A stretch of 64,000 nt of DNA from an uncultured Prevotella sp. (lineage in GTDB: Bacteria > Bacteroidota > Bacteroidia > Bacteroidales > Bacteroidaceae): contig CAJODL010000004.1 in NCBI GenBank assembly GCA_905233165.1, positions 395,436-459,435 of the forward strand, read 5' to 3'. Shown here in pieces: positions 53,661 to 61,518 of this stretch. Numbering within the stretch: the first letter of the stretch is position 1; each line of letters starts with the position of its first letter. The translations under genes were made by a program, and so were the position numbers. The notes below the pieces were generated by a model. That model ran no database searches. It was not told the origin of the DNA and saw only the letters and a program-made list of their open reading frames with translations.

Positions 53661-54914
53661 ATGTTAAAAAACGATATGAGAAGGATACATATAAAAAACA
53701 TCGGTCCGCTGGAGGATTCCGGTGTGATATTCATAAAGCCTGTGATGCTGATTATTGGTAAGCAGAGTATGGGCAAGAGCACTTTCATGAAGGTACTCTG
53801 CTTCTGTGAGTGGGTAGAAAAGATTATCATGACAGGGGATCAGGAGGTGGTGAACAAGTATACACATAATGGTATGTTTGTGAAGGATCTTTCAAAATTT
53901 TTCCGTATGGGCGATTCGTTCTTCTCTGAAAAGAGCGAGATTCACTATAAGGGTGATTGTATTTCCATAGACTTGGATAAGAAGGCAAGCAATGCAAAGA
54001 TAACGAAGGTCACAGATTTTGATAAGAATCGCTTTAATGAAAAGCTCTGCTTCCTTCCTGCTGAACGTAATTTAGTGTATGCCTCAAAGAATATCCGCAA
54101 GGATTTTAGTTCAGACAAATATGATATGCTCTTCAATTATATTTTTGAATATGGCGACGAGGAGAATGTGCACTATTTTACAAAGGAGAACCCGCTTGTT
54201 ATGCCTTTCGACAGTGAAACCCGCTATTACTACGATGATGCCAAACGTATGTCTTTAGTAGAGGTTGGGCATAAGGCTGTGCCTATACAACCCATGTTCA
54301 CTTCAAGTGGTATTCAGTCTTCATTGCCCATGTTGTTGATGATATTGGGTGCGCTGAGGAAGGCGGGAACAAAAAAAAGCGTTTCGCTGGATGAGATAAC
54401 CAATACAATTGCACGTATTGTCATGGATTCATCAAGTGGAAACACTTCTGAAATTCATCTGAAAGATCAGACGGTTCAGTTGATAAAGAACTTTATTACT
54501 TATCGCCGTTCACGCATTTTTATTGAGGAACCGGAGGAGAATCTTTTTCCGGAGTCTCAATATGAGATGATACTTGCTATTGTCAAGGCTCTGAAAGAAG
54601 CTAACGAAAGAACTGGCGAGGATAACTATGTGATGATGACAACCCATAGTCCCTATATTCTCTCAACATTGAATTTGTTGCTTAAGAGCGTTGTGGCAAT
54701 TGACTCAGAGACGAAAAAGGATGGCTTGCTTGGTAAGGAATATCTGTTGCCCGTCAATATGTTTGGTGCCTATTGTGCTGATCATGGGACAATGACTGAT
54801 ATCCTGGATAAAGAGAGCGGCTTTATTGACGGCGAGTATCTTGATACAATCTCACAGGAAATTAACCGAAAAGCCGCACAGATAAACGAGGTCATTTATG
54901 GGGACATTAGATAA
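53661..54914 (+). CDS. SMC/AAA-type ATPase, first gene of a four-gene operon
   Basis: The 417-residue protein has RRIHIKNIGPLEDSGVIFIK, the P-loop GKQSMGKS (33-40), and RIFIEEPEENLFPESQYEMI as Walker B with the D-loop-like glutamates. MTTHSPYILSTLNLLL is the His-switch region. It is of the ABC/SMC type seen in Septu, Gabija and Retron-associated ATPases. It overlaps the nuclease-like gene by 17 bases, so they are translated together. A promoter lies 30 bases upstream of the start. A role as sensor or regulator of the nuclease is inferred. Confidence 0.8.
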   Translation: MLKNDMRRIHIKNIGPLEDSGVIFIKPVMLIIGKQSMGKSTFMKVLCFCEWVEKIIMTGDQEVVNKYTHNGMFVKDLSKFFRMGDSFFSEKSEIHYKGDCISIDLDKKASNAKITKVTDFDKNRFNEKLCFLPAERNLVYASKNIRKDFSSDKYDMLFNYIFEYGDEENVHYFTKENPLVMPFDSETRYYYDDAKRMSLVEVGHKAVPIQPMFTSSGIQSSLPMLLMILGALRKAGTKKSVSLDEITNTIARIVMDSSSGNTSEIHLKDQTVQLIKNFITYRRSRIFIEEPEENLFPESQYEMILAIVKALKEANERTGEDNYVMMTTHSPYILSTLNLLLKSVVAIDSETKKDGLLGKEYLLPVNMFGAYCADHGTMTDILDKESGFIDGEYLDTISQEINRKAAQINEVIYGDIR

Positions 54915-55830
54915 ACTATCAGAGAACGATTTCACTGCTTCTGACCATGACGTGCGGAATCAATTTGTGTGCAGTGAGAAGCGGTCGAGATATGCCCTTT
55001 CCCTTGATCCGAAGATGGAGGGCTGGCGCTATCAGGTGGATGGTTATATCATCACAAATGGAGATAAGTGCGATGCCCTGATACTTGTGAAGGAAGGAGA
55101 TGATTTCGCGGAGGTATTCGTTGAACTAAAAGGCAGCGATGTGAGCCATGCCATCACCCAATTGGAGGAAACATTAAAGAATGAACTTTTCAAAGACAGT
55201 GATTCCTTAGTGCGTTGGGCAAGAATTGCTATTTATTCGTACCCTAAGAGCCTGATGTTAGATCATGAAGTGGATAAGAAAACTGGTGCCTTCTTGAAGA
55301 AATATCGGTGTGAACTGCAGATTACTCATGCCGATAATCTGACGCATGATATGTTTGAGGCGTTAAGGAAGAAAAAGACAAGTGCCCCCCAAGTCGTCAA
55401 CATCAATGATCTTCTGAACTCGGGGGATGATTCAAAAATCAATCAGGCTGTCAGAATCTTATATCTAAGGTTGAATGCCTCACAGGATCCTTTGGAGGTC
55501 GTGAATGTCGAGAATATAGTACAGTTACTCTCTATCTTGAATAATACAAACGGAGAAGTTGTGCCTAGTACATTGAAATATATCGAGTTGTGTATTACAA
55601 AATGTGAGGATGTGCTCATTGATGACAATGCGATTATGTACATGAATTCTCTACTGGAAAAATACAAAGGGAAGTTTGACGGTACTCAGTTCGTTCTTGC
55701 GGAAGAGATAGAGGATAGGGCTGAGGATGTAAAGCAGTCGCTTATGGCGATATATGCTTTCTTGGAGGATACAGGATTATTTGAAGGAGATGATGAGTTC
55801 TGGGCTGGATGCAAAGAAGAAAAATGTTGA
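54898..55830 (+). CDS. PD-(D/E)xK nuclease-like protein
   Basis: In the 310-residue protein D59 (GDKCDALILVKE) and E76-x-K78 (EVFVELKGSDVSHAITQLEE) form a PD-(D/E)xK catalytic set with the usual following helix. The C-terminal half (from about residue 180) is helical, with ILYLRLNASQDPLEVVNVEN and YMNSLLEKYKGKFDG. It overlaps the ATPase by 17 bases and is followed after 12 bases by an adenine methylase. Nuclease plus ATPase resembles two-component restriction-like systems. The DNA or RNA target is unknown. Confidence 0.7.
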   Translation: MGTLDKLSENDFTASDHDVRNQFVCSEKRSRYALSLDPKMEGWRYQVDGYIITNGDKCDALILVKEGDDFAEVFVELKGSDVSHAITQLEETLKNELFKDSDSLVRWARIAIYSYPKSLMLDHEVDKKTGAFLKKYRCELQITHADNLTHDMFEALRKKKTSAPQVVNINDLLNSGDDSKINQAVRILYLRLNASQDPLEVVNVENIVQLLSILNNTNGEVVPSTLKYIELCITKCEDVLIDDNAIMYMNSLLEKYKGKFDGTQFVLAEEIEDRAEDVKQSLMAIYAFLEDTGLFEGDDEFWAGCKEEKC

Positions 55831-55842
55831 CAATAGTTGCTT

Positions 55843-56718
55843 ATGAGTAAGTTCGTATCACCGTTGAGATACCCTGGGGGTAAGTTGAAGGTTGTTGACT
55901 ATGTCAAGCAATTGATGGAGGTCAATGACCTGATGGGTGGTACGTATATAGAACCATATGCGGGTGGGGCGAGTGTGGCATTGAGCCTACTGTTTGGCCA
56001 GTATGCAGGGAAGATAAAGATAAACGATAAGGACCGGTCAATCTATGCATTCTGGTATGCTGTGCTGAACGAGACAGACGCTCTGTGTCGCCTGATTTCT
56101 GACACACCTGTTACCATGGATACATGGCAGGTGCAACACGAACTGCAGAAGCATAAGACGGAGGCTGACTTGCTGGAGTTGGGTTTTAGTACTTTCTTCT
56201 TAAACCGTACCAATCGAAGCGGTATCCTGAATGGTGGCGTGATTGGAGGAAAGGAACAGCAGGGAACGTGGAAGATAGATGCCCGCTACAACAAGAAGGA
56301 CTTGATAGAGCGGATAGAGCATGTGGCGGGGTATGCGGATTTGATTGAGCTGACGAGCATGGATGCTGTCGCACTGATAAAGCGGTATAAGCGAAAACCT
56401 GCGGCCAAGACGTTCTGCTATCTGGATCCTCCGTATTATGTGAAAGGTCAAGATTTGTACTTGAACTATTATCGTGATGAAGACCATCAGGATATTGCCA
56501 AGGCAATCAAGAAGTTTAAAGGACAATGGATTATTTCCTATGATGCTGTGGCATTCCTAAAAGACCTTTATAAGGAGTATAGGCAGCAGGAGTATTATTT
56601 GAGCTACTCAGCCGGGAATCCATGTAAAGGGAAGGAGATAATGGTCTATTCTGACGGACTTATCTTGCCTGATGCAGAGATAGTGAAATTGAGGAGAGAG
56701 AAGAATTCTAATAAATAG
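55843..56718 (+). CDS. DNA adenine methylase (D12/Dam class)
   Basis: The 291-residue protein has SPLRYPGGKLKVVDYVKQL at the N-terminus (motif X), IEPYAGGASVALSLLFG (motif I, AdoMet), and CYLDPPYYVKGQDLYLNYY (motif IV, DPPY). TFFLNRTNRSGILNGG lies in the target-recognition part. It belongs to the N6-adenine D12 class, like Dam and Dpn methylases. The recognition site cannot be read. The ATG at 55843 starts nearest to motif X. Its place between a nuclease and a ParB-like gene suggests that it protects host DNA from the system. Confidence 0.9.
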   Translation: MSKFVSPLRYPGGKLKVVDYVKQLMEVNDLMGGTYIEPYAGGASVALSLLFGQYAGKIKINDKDRSIYAFWYAVLNETDALCRLISDTPVTMDTWQVQHELQKHKTEADLLELGFSTFFLNRTNRSGILNGGVIGGKEQQGTWKIDARYNKKDLIERIEHVAGYADLIELTSMDAVALIKRYKRKPAAKTFCYLDPPYYVKGQDLYLNYYRDEDHQDIAKAIKKFKGQWIISYDAVAFLKDLYKEYRQQEYYLSYSAGNPCKGKEIMVYSDGLILPDAEIVKLRREKNSNK

Positions 56719-56726
56719 AATGGTTT

Positions 56727-58199
56727 ATGGCAGACTATAGTTGGTTTAATAAGCGACGCCAGCGTTCCATTGATCAGTTGCGTCCCTGGAGCAACAATCC
56801 ACGACTGAATCCAGAGGAGCAACATGTGAACTTGCGCGATTATATAGAGGATATTATTCAGGAGGCAGGAGACAAGGCCAGTTTTATGGACTTGATACGC
56901 TCTATAGCCACCAATGGCTTTATACCTGCTGATCCCATAGTTGTATGGAAGGATGATAAGAACGACCGCTACTATGTGGCAGAGGGCAACCGAAGGGTGC
57001 TGGCTCTAAAGCTGCTGCGTGATCCAAGCAGGGCACCGCGAGAGATAAGGGGAACAGTTACTCGACTGGCCAACAGTTGGGAGCGGATAGACAAGATATT
57101 TGTAAACATTGCTCCGACATTTGCGGATGCGGAGTGGTATATCAGTCAACGAAACAGCACTTCGTCTATTCAGCAGAAGTGGTCAAGACTACAGCAGATG
57201 CGCTGGATAGAGAGTCTGTATGATAAGTATGCTGACGACCAGGAATTGCTGGTTCAGAAGAGCAGTATGTCTTTAAGCGAGATTGAACAGATTATCCGTT
57301 ATATCAGACTGCTGAATCTAGTGAACGAGGAGCAAGTGAAGAATGCGCTTACTGAGCCGGAATACAAGGCAGCAACAGCGCATACATTCCCGATTACCAT
57401 CTTTGAGCGTTTCTTTAATCTGACCAGAGTTCGCGAGGCTTGGGGATTTGAGTTTGACGGGACGAAGGTAATATTTAAGAATAAGACGGGCTTCCTGACA
57501 GCTTTTACGGAGGTGATTCGGCGTATTGTAAGCAATAAGCAGGATTATAAGTTGGATACTCGTAATGTGTCTGCTGACAAGATAGACGACTTGCTGAGCA
57601 AACTCCCTAAAGTGGATATAGAGGAAGCGGATCCGTATGAGGTGGGGAGTAAGTCTGAATCAGAACCAGAGGCAGAAGAACAGACTGAGAATCCTGCACC
57701 GAAGCCTAAACCGCGCAGTCTGAAGGGTGACGTGAATCGTAATAGGCTGATTCTGGAGTGTTATAGCCTGAATACTACGGAAGCCAGATTAAGTCAGTTG
57801 TTTAGTGAATTGAAACGCCTATCGGTCAACAGCTATGTAAGCGTCTGTGCTGCAGCAGTGAGAATATTTCTGGAACTGGCAATATTGGATTTCATTCAGT
57901 CGGAAGGGCTGGTGGCTGAGTTTCAGCGTCGTGACGGGAAAGAATTGAAAAAGATTCTGTTAAAGACCCGAATAGATTTCCTGACCCGATACAGCAAGCT
58001 GAAAGACAATAAAACGGCAAGAAAGATACTGGCAGACCTAATCAATGAGAAAGAGACTTACAGTCTGGATATATTGAATGGTTATGTGCATAGCAAGAGT
58101 ACAGAGTATCTTAACAAACAGTATCTGAATGGATTCTGGGATCATATCTTCCCGTTGCTTCAGGCAATGCTTGACGTTACAGAGGAGCCGGAGGAATAA
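56727..58199 (+). CDS. ParB/Srx-fold-like protein with helical C-terminus
   Basis: The 490-residue protein has DQLRPWSNNPRLNPEEQHVN, FMDLIRSIATNGFIPADPIV and YYVAEGNRRVLALKLLRDPS (AEGNRR at 85-90). This is the ParB N-terminal pattern in which GxRR binds nucleotide; here it is EGNRR. Residues ~310-330 form a charged linker (SESEPEAEEQTENPAPKPKP). The C-terminal helices may bind partners. ParB-like proteins also act as CTP-dependent clamps or DNases. In this operon it is probably the DNA-binding partner of the methylase or the nuclease. It ends the four-gene unit. Confidence 0.75.
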   Translation: MADYSWFNKRRQRSIDQLRPWSNNPRLNPEEQHVNLRDYIEDIIQEAGDKASFMDLIRSIATNGFIPADPIVVWKDDKNDRYYVAEGNRRVLALKLLRDPSRAPREIRGTVTRLANSWERIDKIFVNIAPTFADAEWYISQRNSTSSIQQKWSRLQQMRWIESLYDKYADDQELLVQKSSMSLSEIEQIIRYIRLLNLVNEEQVKNALTEPEYKAATAHTFPITIFERFFNLTRVREAWGFEFDGTKVIFKNKTGFLTAFTEVIRRIVSNKQDYKLDTRNVSADKIDDLLSKLPKVDIEEADPYEVGSKSESEPEAEEQTENPAPKPKPRSLKGDVNRNRLILECYSLNTTEARLSQLFSELKRLSVNSYVSVCAAAVRIFLELAILDFIQSEGLVAEFQRRDGKELKKILLKTRIDFLTRYSKLKDNKTARKILADLINEKETYSLDILNGYVHSKSTEYLNKQYLNGFWDHIFPLLQAMLDVTEEPEE

Positions 58200-58303
58200 A
58201 ATGTTAATAACAGAAAAAAAATGATCAGGGGACGGTTCTTTGATCCGTTCTTAATTAAGGGATTAAAGTATCCTGTAAGGAATAAAAGTTATTAAAGTGA
58301 TAT

Positions 58304-58504
58304 ATGCCGCGACAGGCGAGGAAGGAATCGGGAACGGGTATCTACCACGTGATGCTTCGGGACATCAACAGGCAGGATATCTTCGAGGATGCGGAGGACT
58401 ATATGCGTATGCTCAGATGCATGCAGCAGATGCTGGAACAGCGTGCCAGGGGGACAGGTCAGCTCAGAAACGTGGGGACAGGTATCTGTTTCAGAGATGA
58501 GTGA
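58304..58504 (+). pseudogene. Internally deleted REP-associated tyrosine transposase
   Basis: The 66-residue frame starts MPRQARKESGTGIYHVMLRD, then INRQDIFEDAEDYMRMLRCM, the N-terminus of the IS200-like Y1 transposase family found with REP elements (about 150-300 residues when complete). The HxH/catalytic Tyr part is lost, and the frame jumps to GTGQLRNVGTGICFRDE. GGGGAC motifs lie before the gene (58228-58233) and in its last part (58449-58455 and 58474-58479), as at the ends of these elements. It is a non-autonomous remnant that closes the defence island. Confidence 0.72.
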
Positions 58505-58738
58505 ACGTTTGTCTTAATCTTTTTCTTTCAAAAAGTGGCAGAAAACGGAGTGTTTTAAAGATAAAAGAGAAAGATAAATTTTGTAATTACCTGAAAATCA
58601 ATAAGTATCTTTCTTTTTCTGATGCCTTTAAAGAAAGAAAAAAGCAGAAAGCGAGAAAAAAGTAAATGGGATTACGAGCTCTGCTCGCCTGAGCACCTGC
58701 GGAGCGCAAGAAACTTTAAACTATAAACTAAATAAACT
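58505..58738. other. AT-rich spacer before the WecA-like gene
   Basis: It has CTTTCTTTTTC / AAAGAAAAAAG purine-pyrimidine tracts (about 58511-58660) and a CTTTAAACTATAAACTAAAT tract that runs into the start codon at 58739. No gene or clear promoter was found. Confidence 0.4.
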
Positions 58739-59812
58739 ATGATAGAATACTTAATAATTTTTGTGCTGCTATTGGTGGCGGAGTTGGTTTATTTCCGCAT
58801 TGCGGATAGGTGTAACATTATCGATAAACCGAATGAACGGAGCTCGCACTCGACAATTGTGTTGAGGGGTGGGGGGATAATATTTGTTATTGCTCTGTGG
58901 ATATGGGCTGCTTGGCAGATATTAGTTGAGAGTTTAGGGTTTAGAGTTGAGAGTCAGTTTGTGGTTCAAGAGCATTGGCCGTTGTTGGTGGGTGTGACAC
59001 TGGCGGCGGGGGTGTCGTTTGTGGATGATATTCATTCGCTACCGGACTCGGTACGCTTGGTGTGCCAGCTGATAGCGATGTGCTTTGTGATGCAGCAGAT
59101 AGGATGGTTTGATATCGAAGGGTTGGATGTCTTGGGCCTGGTGCTGCGTGGACTGATGATATTACTTGTATTTGTGGTATATACGGGTGCTGTGAATGTG
59201 TATAACTTTATGGATGGCATAAATGGTATCAATGGGGCTTATACCATGGCAGTGCTGATACCAGTACTAATTAAGAATGAAGAATTAAGAATTAAGAGTG
59301 GTGTTGGATTCTTGGATGAGTCATTGATGATAGTGGTGTTGTTGTCGTTGGTGGTGTTCTGCTTCTTTAACTTCCGCCCGAAGGGTAAGGCGAAGTGTTT
59401 TGCCGGTGACGTGGGTAGTGTGGCATCTGCATTCATTGTGGTCTATGCATTGGGAAAACTGATATTTGTGACTGGTGATATCACCTATGGTTTGTTTATG
59501 TGTATGTATGGTGTGGATGGGTGTTTGACGATTATTCATAGGATTATGCTTCACGAGAACCTTGGACAGGCCCACAGAAAACATGCGTACCAGATAATGG
59601 CGAACGAATTGCATATTGGACATGTGAAGGTGGCTTCATTATATGCTGGACTGCAGTTGATTTTCTCATTAGGTATGTTGGCATTGCCTGAGGGTATCGT
59701 ATGGCATTGGGTGTATATCCTGTCCGTGGGGGCAGTGTTGATAACAGGGTATGTGTGGTTTATGAAGAAATACTATCATTTGCATGAGGAGTATTTGGCT
59801 TCATTGAAGTGA
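58739..59812 (+). CDS. WecA/WbpL-type polyprenyl-phosphate sugar-phosphate transferase, with two repeat inserts
   Basis: The 357-residue protein has about ten hydrophobic segments. DKPNERSSHSTIVLRGGG, SFVDDIHSLPDSVRLV, NVYNFMDGINGINGAYTM and AHRKHAYQIMANEL are the motifs of the MraY/WecA family and its WbpL/WbcO branch. The enzyme starts repeat units by moving a HexNAc-1-phosphate to undecaprenyl phosphate. Residues 62-73 (VESLGFRVESQF) and 178-188 (NEELRIKSGVG) are coded by intergenic-type repeats GAGAGTTTAGGGTTTAGAG and GAAGAATTAAGAATTAAG. Both lie in loops and keep the frame. The epimerase that would feed it lies at 44604, beyond the island. Confidence 0.88.
   Translation: MIEYLIIFVLLLVAELVYFRIADRCNIIDKPNERSSHSTIVLRGGGIIFVIALWIWAAWQILVESLGFRVESQFVVQEHWPLLVGVTLAAGVSFVDDIHSLPDSVRLVCQLIAMCFVMQQIGWFDIEGLDVLGLVLRGLMILLVFVVYTGAVNVYNFMDGINGINGAYTMAVLIPVLIKNEELRIKSGVGFLDESLMIVVLLSLVVFCFFNFRPKGKAKCFAGDVGSVASAFIVVYALGKLIFVTGDITYGLFMCMYGVDGCLTIIHRIMLHENLGQAHRKHAYQIMANELHIGHVKVASLYAGLQLIFSLGMLALPEGIVWHWVYILSVGAVLITGYVWFMKKYYHLHEEYLASLK
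58925..58956. repeat. In-frame GTTTAGAGTTGAGAG repeat inside the WecA-like gene
   Basis: GTTGAGAGTTTAGGGTTTAG and AGTTGAGAGTC repeat a GTT(T/G)AGAG unit as found between genes (compare 45724-45745). It codes for a short loop between the first two motifs. Confidence 0.75.
59271..59302. repeat. In-frame AAGAATTAAG repeat inside the WecA-like gene
   Basis: AATTAAGAATGAAGAATTAA and GAATTAAGAGTGG are tandem variants of AAGAATTAAG/GAAGAATT. They lie in frame between the NVYNFMDG motif and the next hydrophobic segment. Confidence 0.75.
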
Positions 59813-59832
59813 ATAGGATTCCGAAATTATTT

Positions 59833-59893
59833 GGATTCCGAAAAATTCCGAAAAGACGAAAAAGTCCGAAAATAGATAGGTAGATTCTTACAG
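59833..59893. repeat. GATTCCGAAAAA module, copy 1
   Basis: GATTCCGAAAAATTCCGAAA followed by AGACGAAAAAG and ATAGATAGGTAGATTC recurs at 60464-60522. A second shared module (TTTTAGGGTGTTTGGATATT, 60016-60058) recurs at 60687-60730. The GxxExxY gene lies between the two copies. Confidence 0.8.
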
Positions 59894-60068
59894 ATAATAG
59901 TGTTTTCTTCGCCCCAAGTGCTTATGAAAGCAGGCTCTCAACGCCCTTAAGACAAATAAAACCTTTAACTTACAGTAAAAGCAATCATGGTAATGATTGT
60001 CATCTGTAGGAATGAATTTTAGGGTGTTTGGATATTTTAGGATGCTTTAGGAATATAAACAAAAAAAG

Positions 60069-60464
60069 ATGAATAAATTAGTATATAAAGATGAATATGC
60101 AAAAATTGTCGGAGCGATTTTTGAGGTGCATAAACGTCTTGGTGTAGGATTGCTTGAAAAGGTGTATCAAGAGGCTTTGGCTATTGAGTTAAAATATCGT
60201 GATATTCCTTTTGAAAGAGAAAAAAGGTTTGATGTTTATTATAGAGATGAAAAGTTAGATGCACAGTACATAGCAGACTTCGTGTGTTATGACAAGATAA
60301 TCGTGGAACTGAAAGCTGTGAGTGAACTTACAGACGTTCATAAGGCTCAGGTGCGTAATTATTTGACGATAACCAACTATGAGTTGGGTATCTTGTGCAA
60401 CTTCAATGAGCTCTATATGGAACCTGTAAGGGTGCTTAACTCTAACTTATTGAAGAATATTTAG
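60069..60464 (+). CDS. GxxExxY family protein
   Basis: The 131-residue protein has IFEVHKRLGVGLLEKVYQEA, the family's GxGLLExxYxxAL motif. FDVYYRDEKLDAQYIADFVC and KIIVELKAVSEL follow, with an AxF...ELK arrangement like a PD-(D/E)xK nuclease core. Proteins of this family are frequent next to Bacteroidota polysaccharide genes and have no established function. It is flanked on both sides by the same two repeat modules (59833 / 60464 and 60016 / 60687), so it looks like a cassette. The protein appears complete. Confidence 0.9.
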   Translation: MNKLVYKDEYAKIVGAIFEVHKRLGVGLLEKVYQEALAIELKYRDIPFEREKRFDVYYRDEKLDAQYIADFVCYDKIIVELKAVSELTDVHKAQVRNYLTITNYELGILCNFNELYMEPVRVLNSNLLKNI

Positions 60465-60522
60465 ATTCCGAAAAAATTCCGAAAAGACGAAAAAATACAA
60501 AAACAGATAGGTATATTCATAC
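60464..60522. repeat. GATTCCGAAAAA module, copy 2
   Basis: GATTCCGAAAAAATTCCGAA and AAGACGAAAAAATAC then AGATAGGTATATTC match the module at 59833-59893. It begins within the last base of the GxxExxY gene stop. Confidence 0.8.
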
Positions 60523-60686
60523 TGATGACAATATATATGAAACGGTTCTGGCCATAGATTATAATCTTTGGCTTAAGTTGTGACATAGAGTACCATCTGG
60601 AGAGTAAACTATCCGAGTGGTATATATATATATCACTACTATAGCATAGTAATGAGTTACGATACTTTGAAACGTTTAAATATTAT

Positions 60687-60730
60687 ATTTTAGGGTATTT
60701 AGATATTTTAGGAAACTTTCGGAATTATAA
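60687..60730. repeat. TTTTAGGGT-TATTTTAGGA module, copy 2
   Basis: ATTTTAGGGTATTTAGATAT then TTTAGGAAACTTTCGGAATT matches 60016-60058. It lies about 25-70 bases before the WbuC start as copy 1 lies before the GxxExxY start. Confidence 0.75.
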
Positions 60731-60755
60731 TAAAGAAATTTTAGGTATAGAAGAT

Positions 60756-61229
60756 ATGGTTATAAATCAAACATTACTTGATAAACTTACAGAGGAAGCG
60801 AAGGCTTCTCCAAGGTTACGTATGAACTATGACTTGCGTAACAGTGATCAGGATCAGAGTCAGCGGATGCTGAACGCTATTGAACCTGGTTCACCTCTGC
60901 CCATACATCGGCACCAAAAGACCTCAGAGACGGTGGTATGCCTTCGCGGCAGGCTAGTATGGGAGTACTATCAAGAGGTTCAAGGTTCTTCGACGAGCGA
61001 AGCGACAAAGTCGATGACAAGGTTCAAGGTTCAAGGTGTTCAAGAGCCAAAGGCTGAACTCGTTGAAACGATTGAACTGTCGCCAAATGGGCCTGTTGTG
61101 GCTCTTAATATTCCGGCAGGTCAGTGGCACACAGTACGGGCCTTGGAATCTGGCTCCGTGATTCTGGAAATGAAGGAGGGAAAGTATGAACCGATTCAGG
61201 ACTGCGATATCCTAAGCGTTCAACCTTAA
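60756..61229 (+). CDS. WbuC-family cupin-fold metalloprotein with repeat insert
   Basis: The 157-residue protein starts VINQTLLDKLTEEAKASPRL, followed by MNYDLRNSDQDQSQRMLNAI and PGSPLPIHRHQKTSETVVCL (HxH metal site) and IPAGQWHTVRALESGSVILE (the second cupin motif with His). This is the WbuC family, found at the ends of O-antigen clusters and thought to modify sugar precursors. It is normally about 130 residues. Residues 73-98 are foreign: bases about 60972-61047 hold GGTTCAAGG-type repeats and a CTTCGACGAGCGAAGCGAC hairpin unit of the family at 42571-42645. The metal ligands are intact. Confidence 0.85.
   Translation: MVINQTLLDKLTEEAKASPRLRMNYDLRNSDQDQSQRMLNAIEPGSPLPIHRHQKTSETVVCLRGRLVWEYYQEVQGSSTSEATKSMTRFKVQGVQEPKAELVETIELSPNGPVVALNIPAGQWHTVRALESGSVILEMKEGKYEPIQDCDILSVQP
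60972..61047. repeat. In-frame TTCAAGG repeat plus hairpin unit inside the WbuC gene
   Basis: AAGAGGTTCAAGGTTC, then CTTCGACGAGCGAAGCGAC and GACAAGGTTCAAGGTTCAAG are repeat units of intergenic type. The middle part matches the variants near 42631-42645. The whole insert is a multiple of three and has no stop. Confidence 0.78.
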
Positions 61230-61325
61230 CGTTAACCTTAACCTTAACGATGACCTTAACGTTGACCTTGACTTTAAGTATTTTTTAACCTTGACGTTGA
61301 CGTTAACCTTGACGTTGACGATTAT
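61226..61325. repeat. Hexanucleotide RAC repeat after WbuC
   Basis: Starting at the end of the WbuC gene, AACGTTAACCTTAACC and related hexamers (RAC plus CTT/GTT/GAT) form two blocks separated by GACTTTAAGTATTTTTTAAC. This is the easternmost tract of the family in the window. Confidence 0.82.
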
Positions 61326-61349
61326 GACGGATTAACGCTAAACAATAGA

Positions 61350-61511
61350 TTGAAAGATTTAATAGAGTGTGAAGGAAAGTCATGTTCCATCGGTTCGGAA
61401 TTGACAACACTAGAGTATGTGTATAGGATGTGGGGAGGAGCAGTGGCTATCGAAGATATTGCCACTGCGATGGAAACACTTCAGCTTCCCCTAAGACCAG
61501 CAAAACCATAG
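61350..61511 (+). CDS. Possible small protein or gene end upstream of the PLD-like pair
   Basis: A frame from a TTG at 61350 reads LKDLIECEGKSCSIGSELTT, then YVYRMWGGAVAIEDIATAME, ending 7 bases before the next gene. The frame is open further upstream into the hexanucleotide repeat, but no ATG is found. It may be the surviving C-terminal part of a gene whose start was replaced by the repeat, or a real small gene with a TTG start. No family is recognised. Confidence 0.35.
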   Translation: MKDLIECEGKSCSIGSELTTLEYVYRMWGGAVAIEDIATAMETLQLPLRPAKP

Positions 61512-61518
61512 ATTTGAT

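Noticed and set aside
58297..58500. Alternative frame over the transposase remnant
   Set aside because: The frame starting at 58304 has clear REP-type transposase similarity; the other frame shows none.
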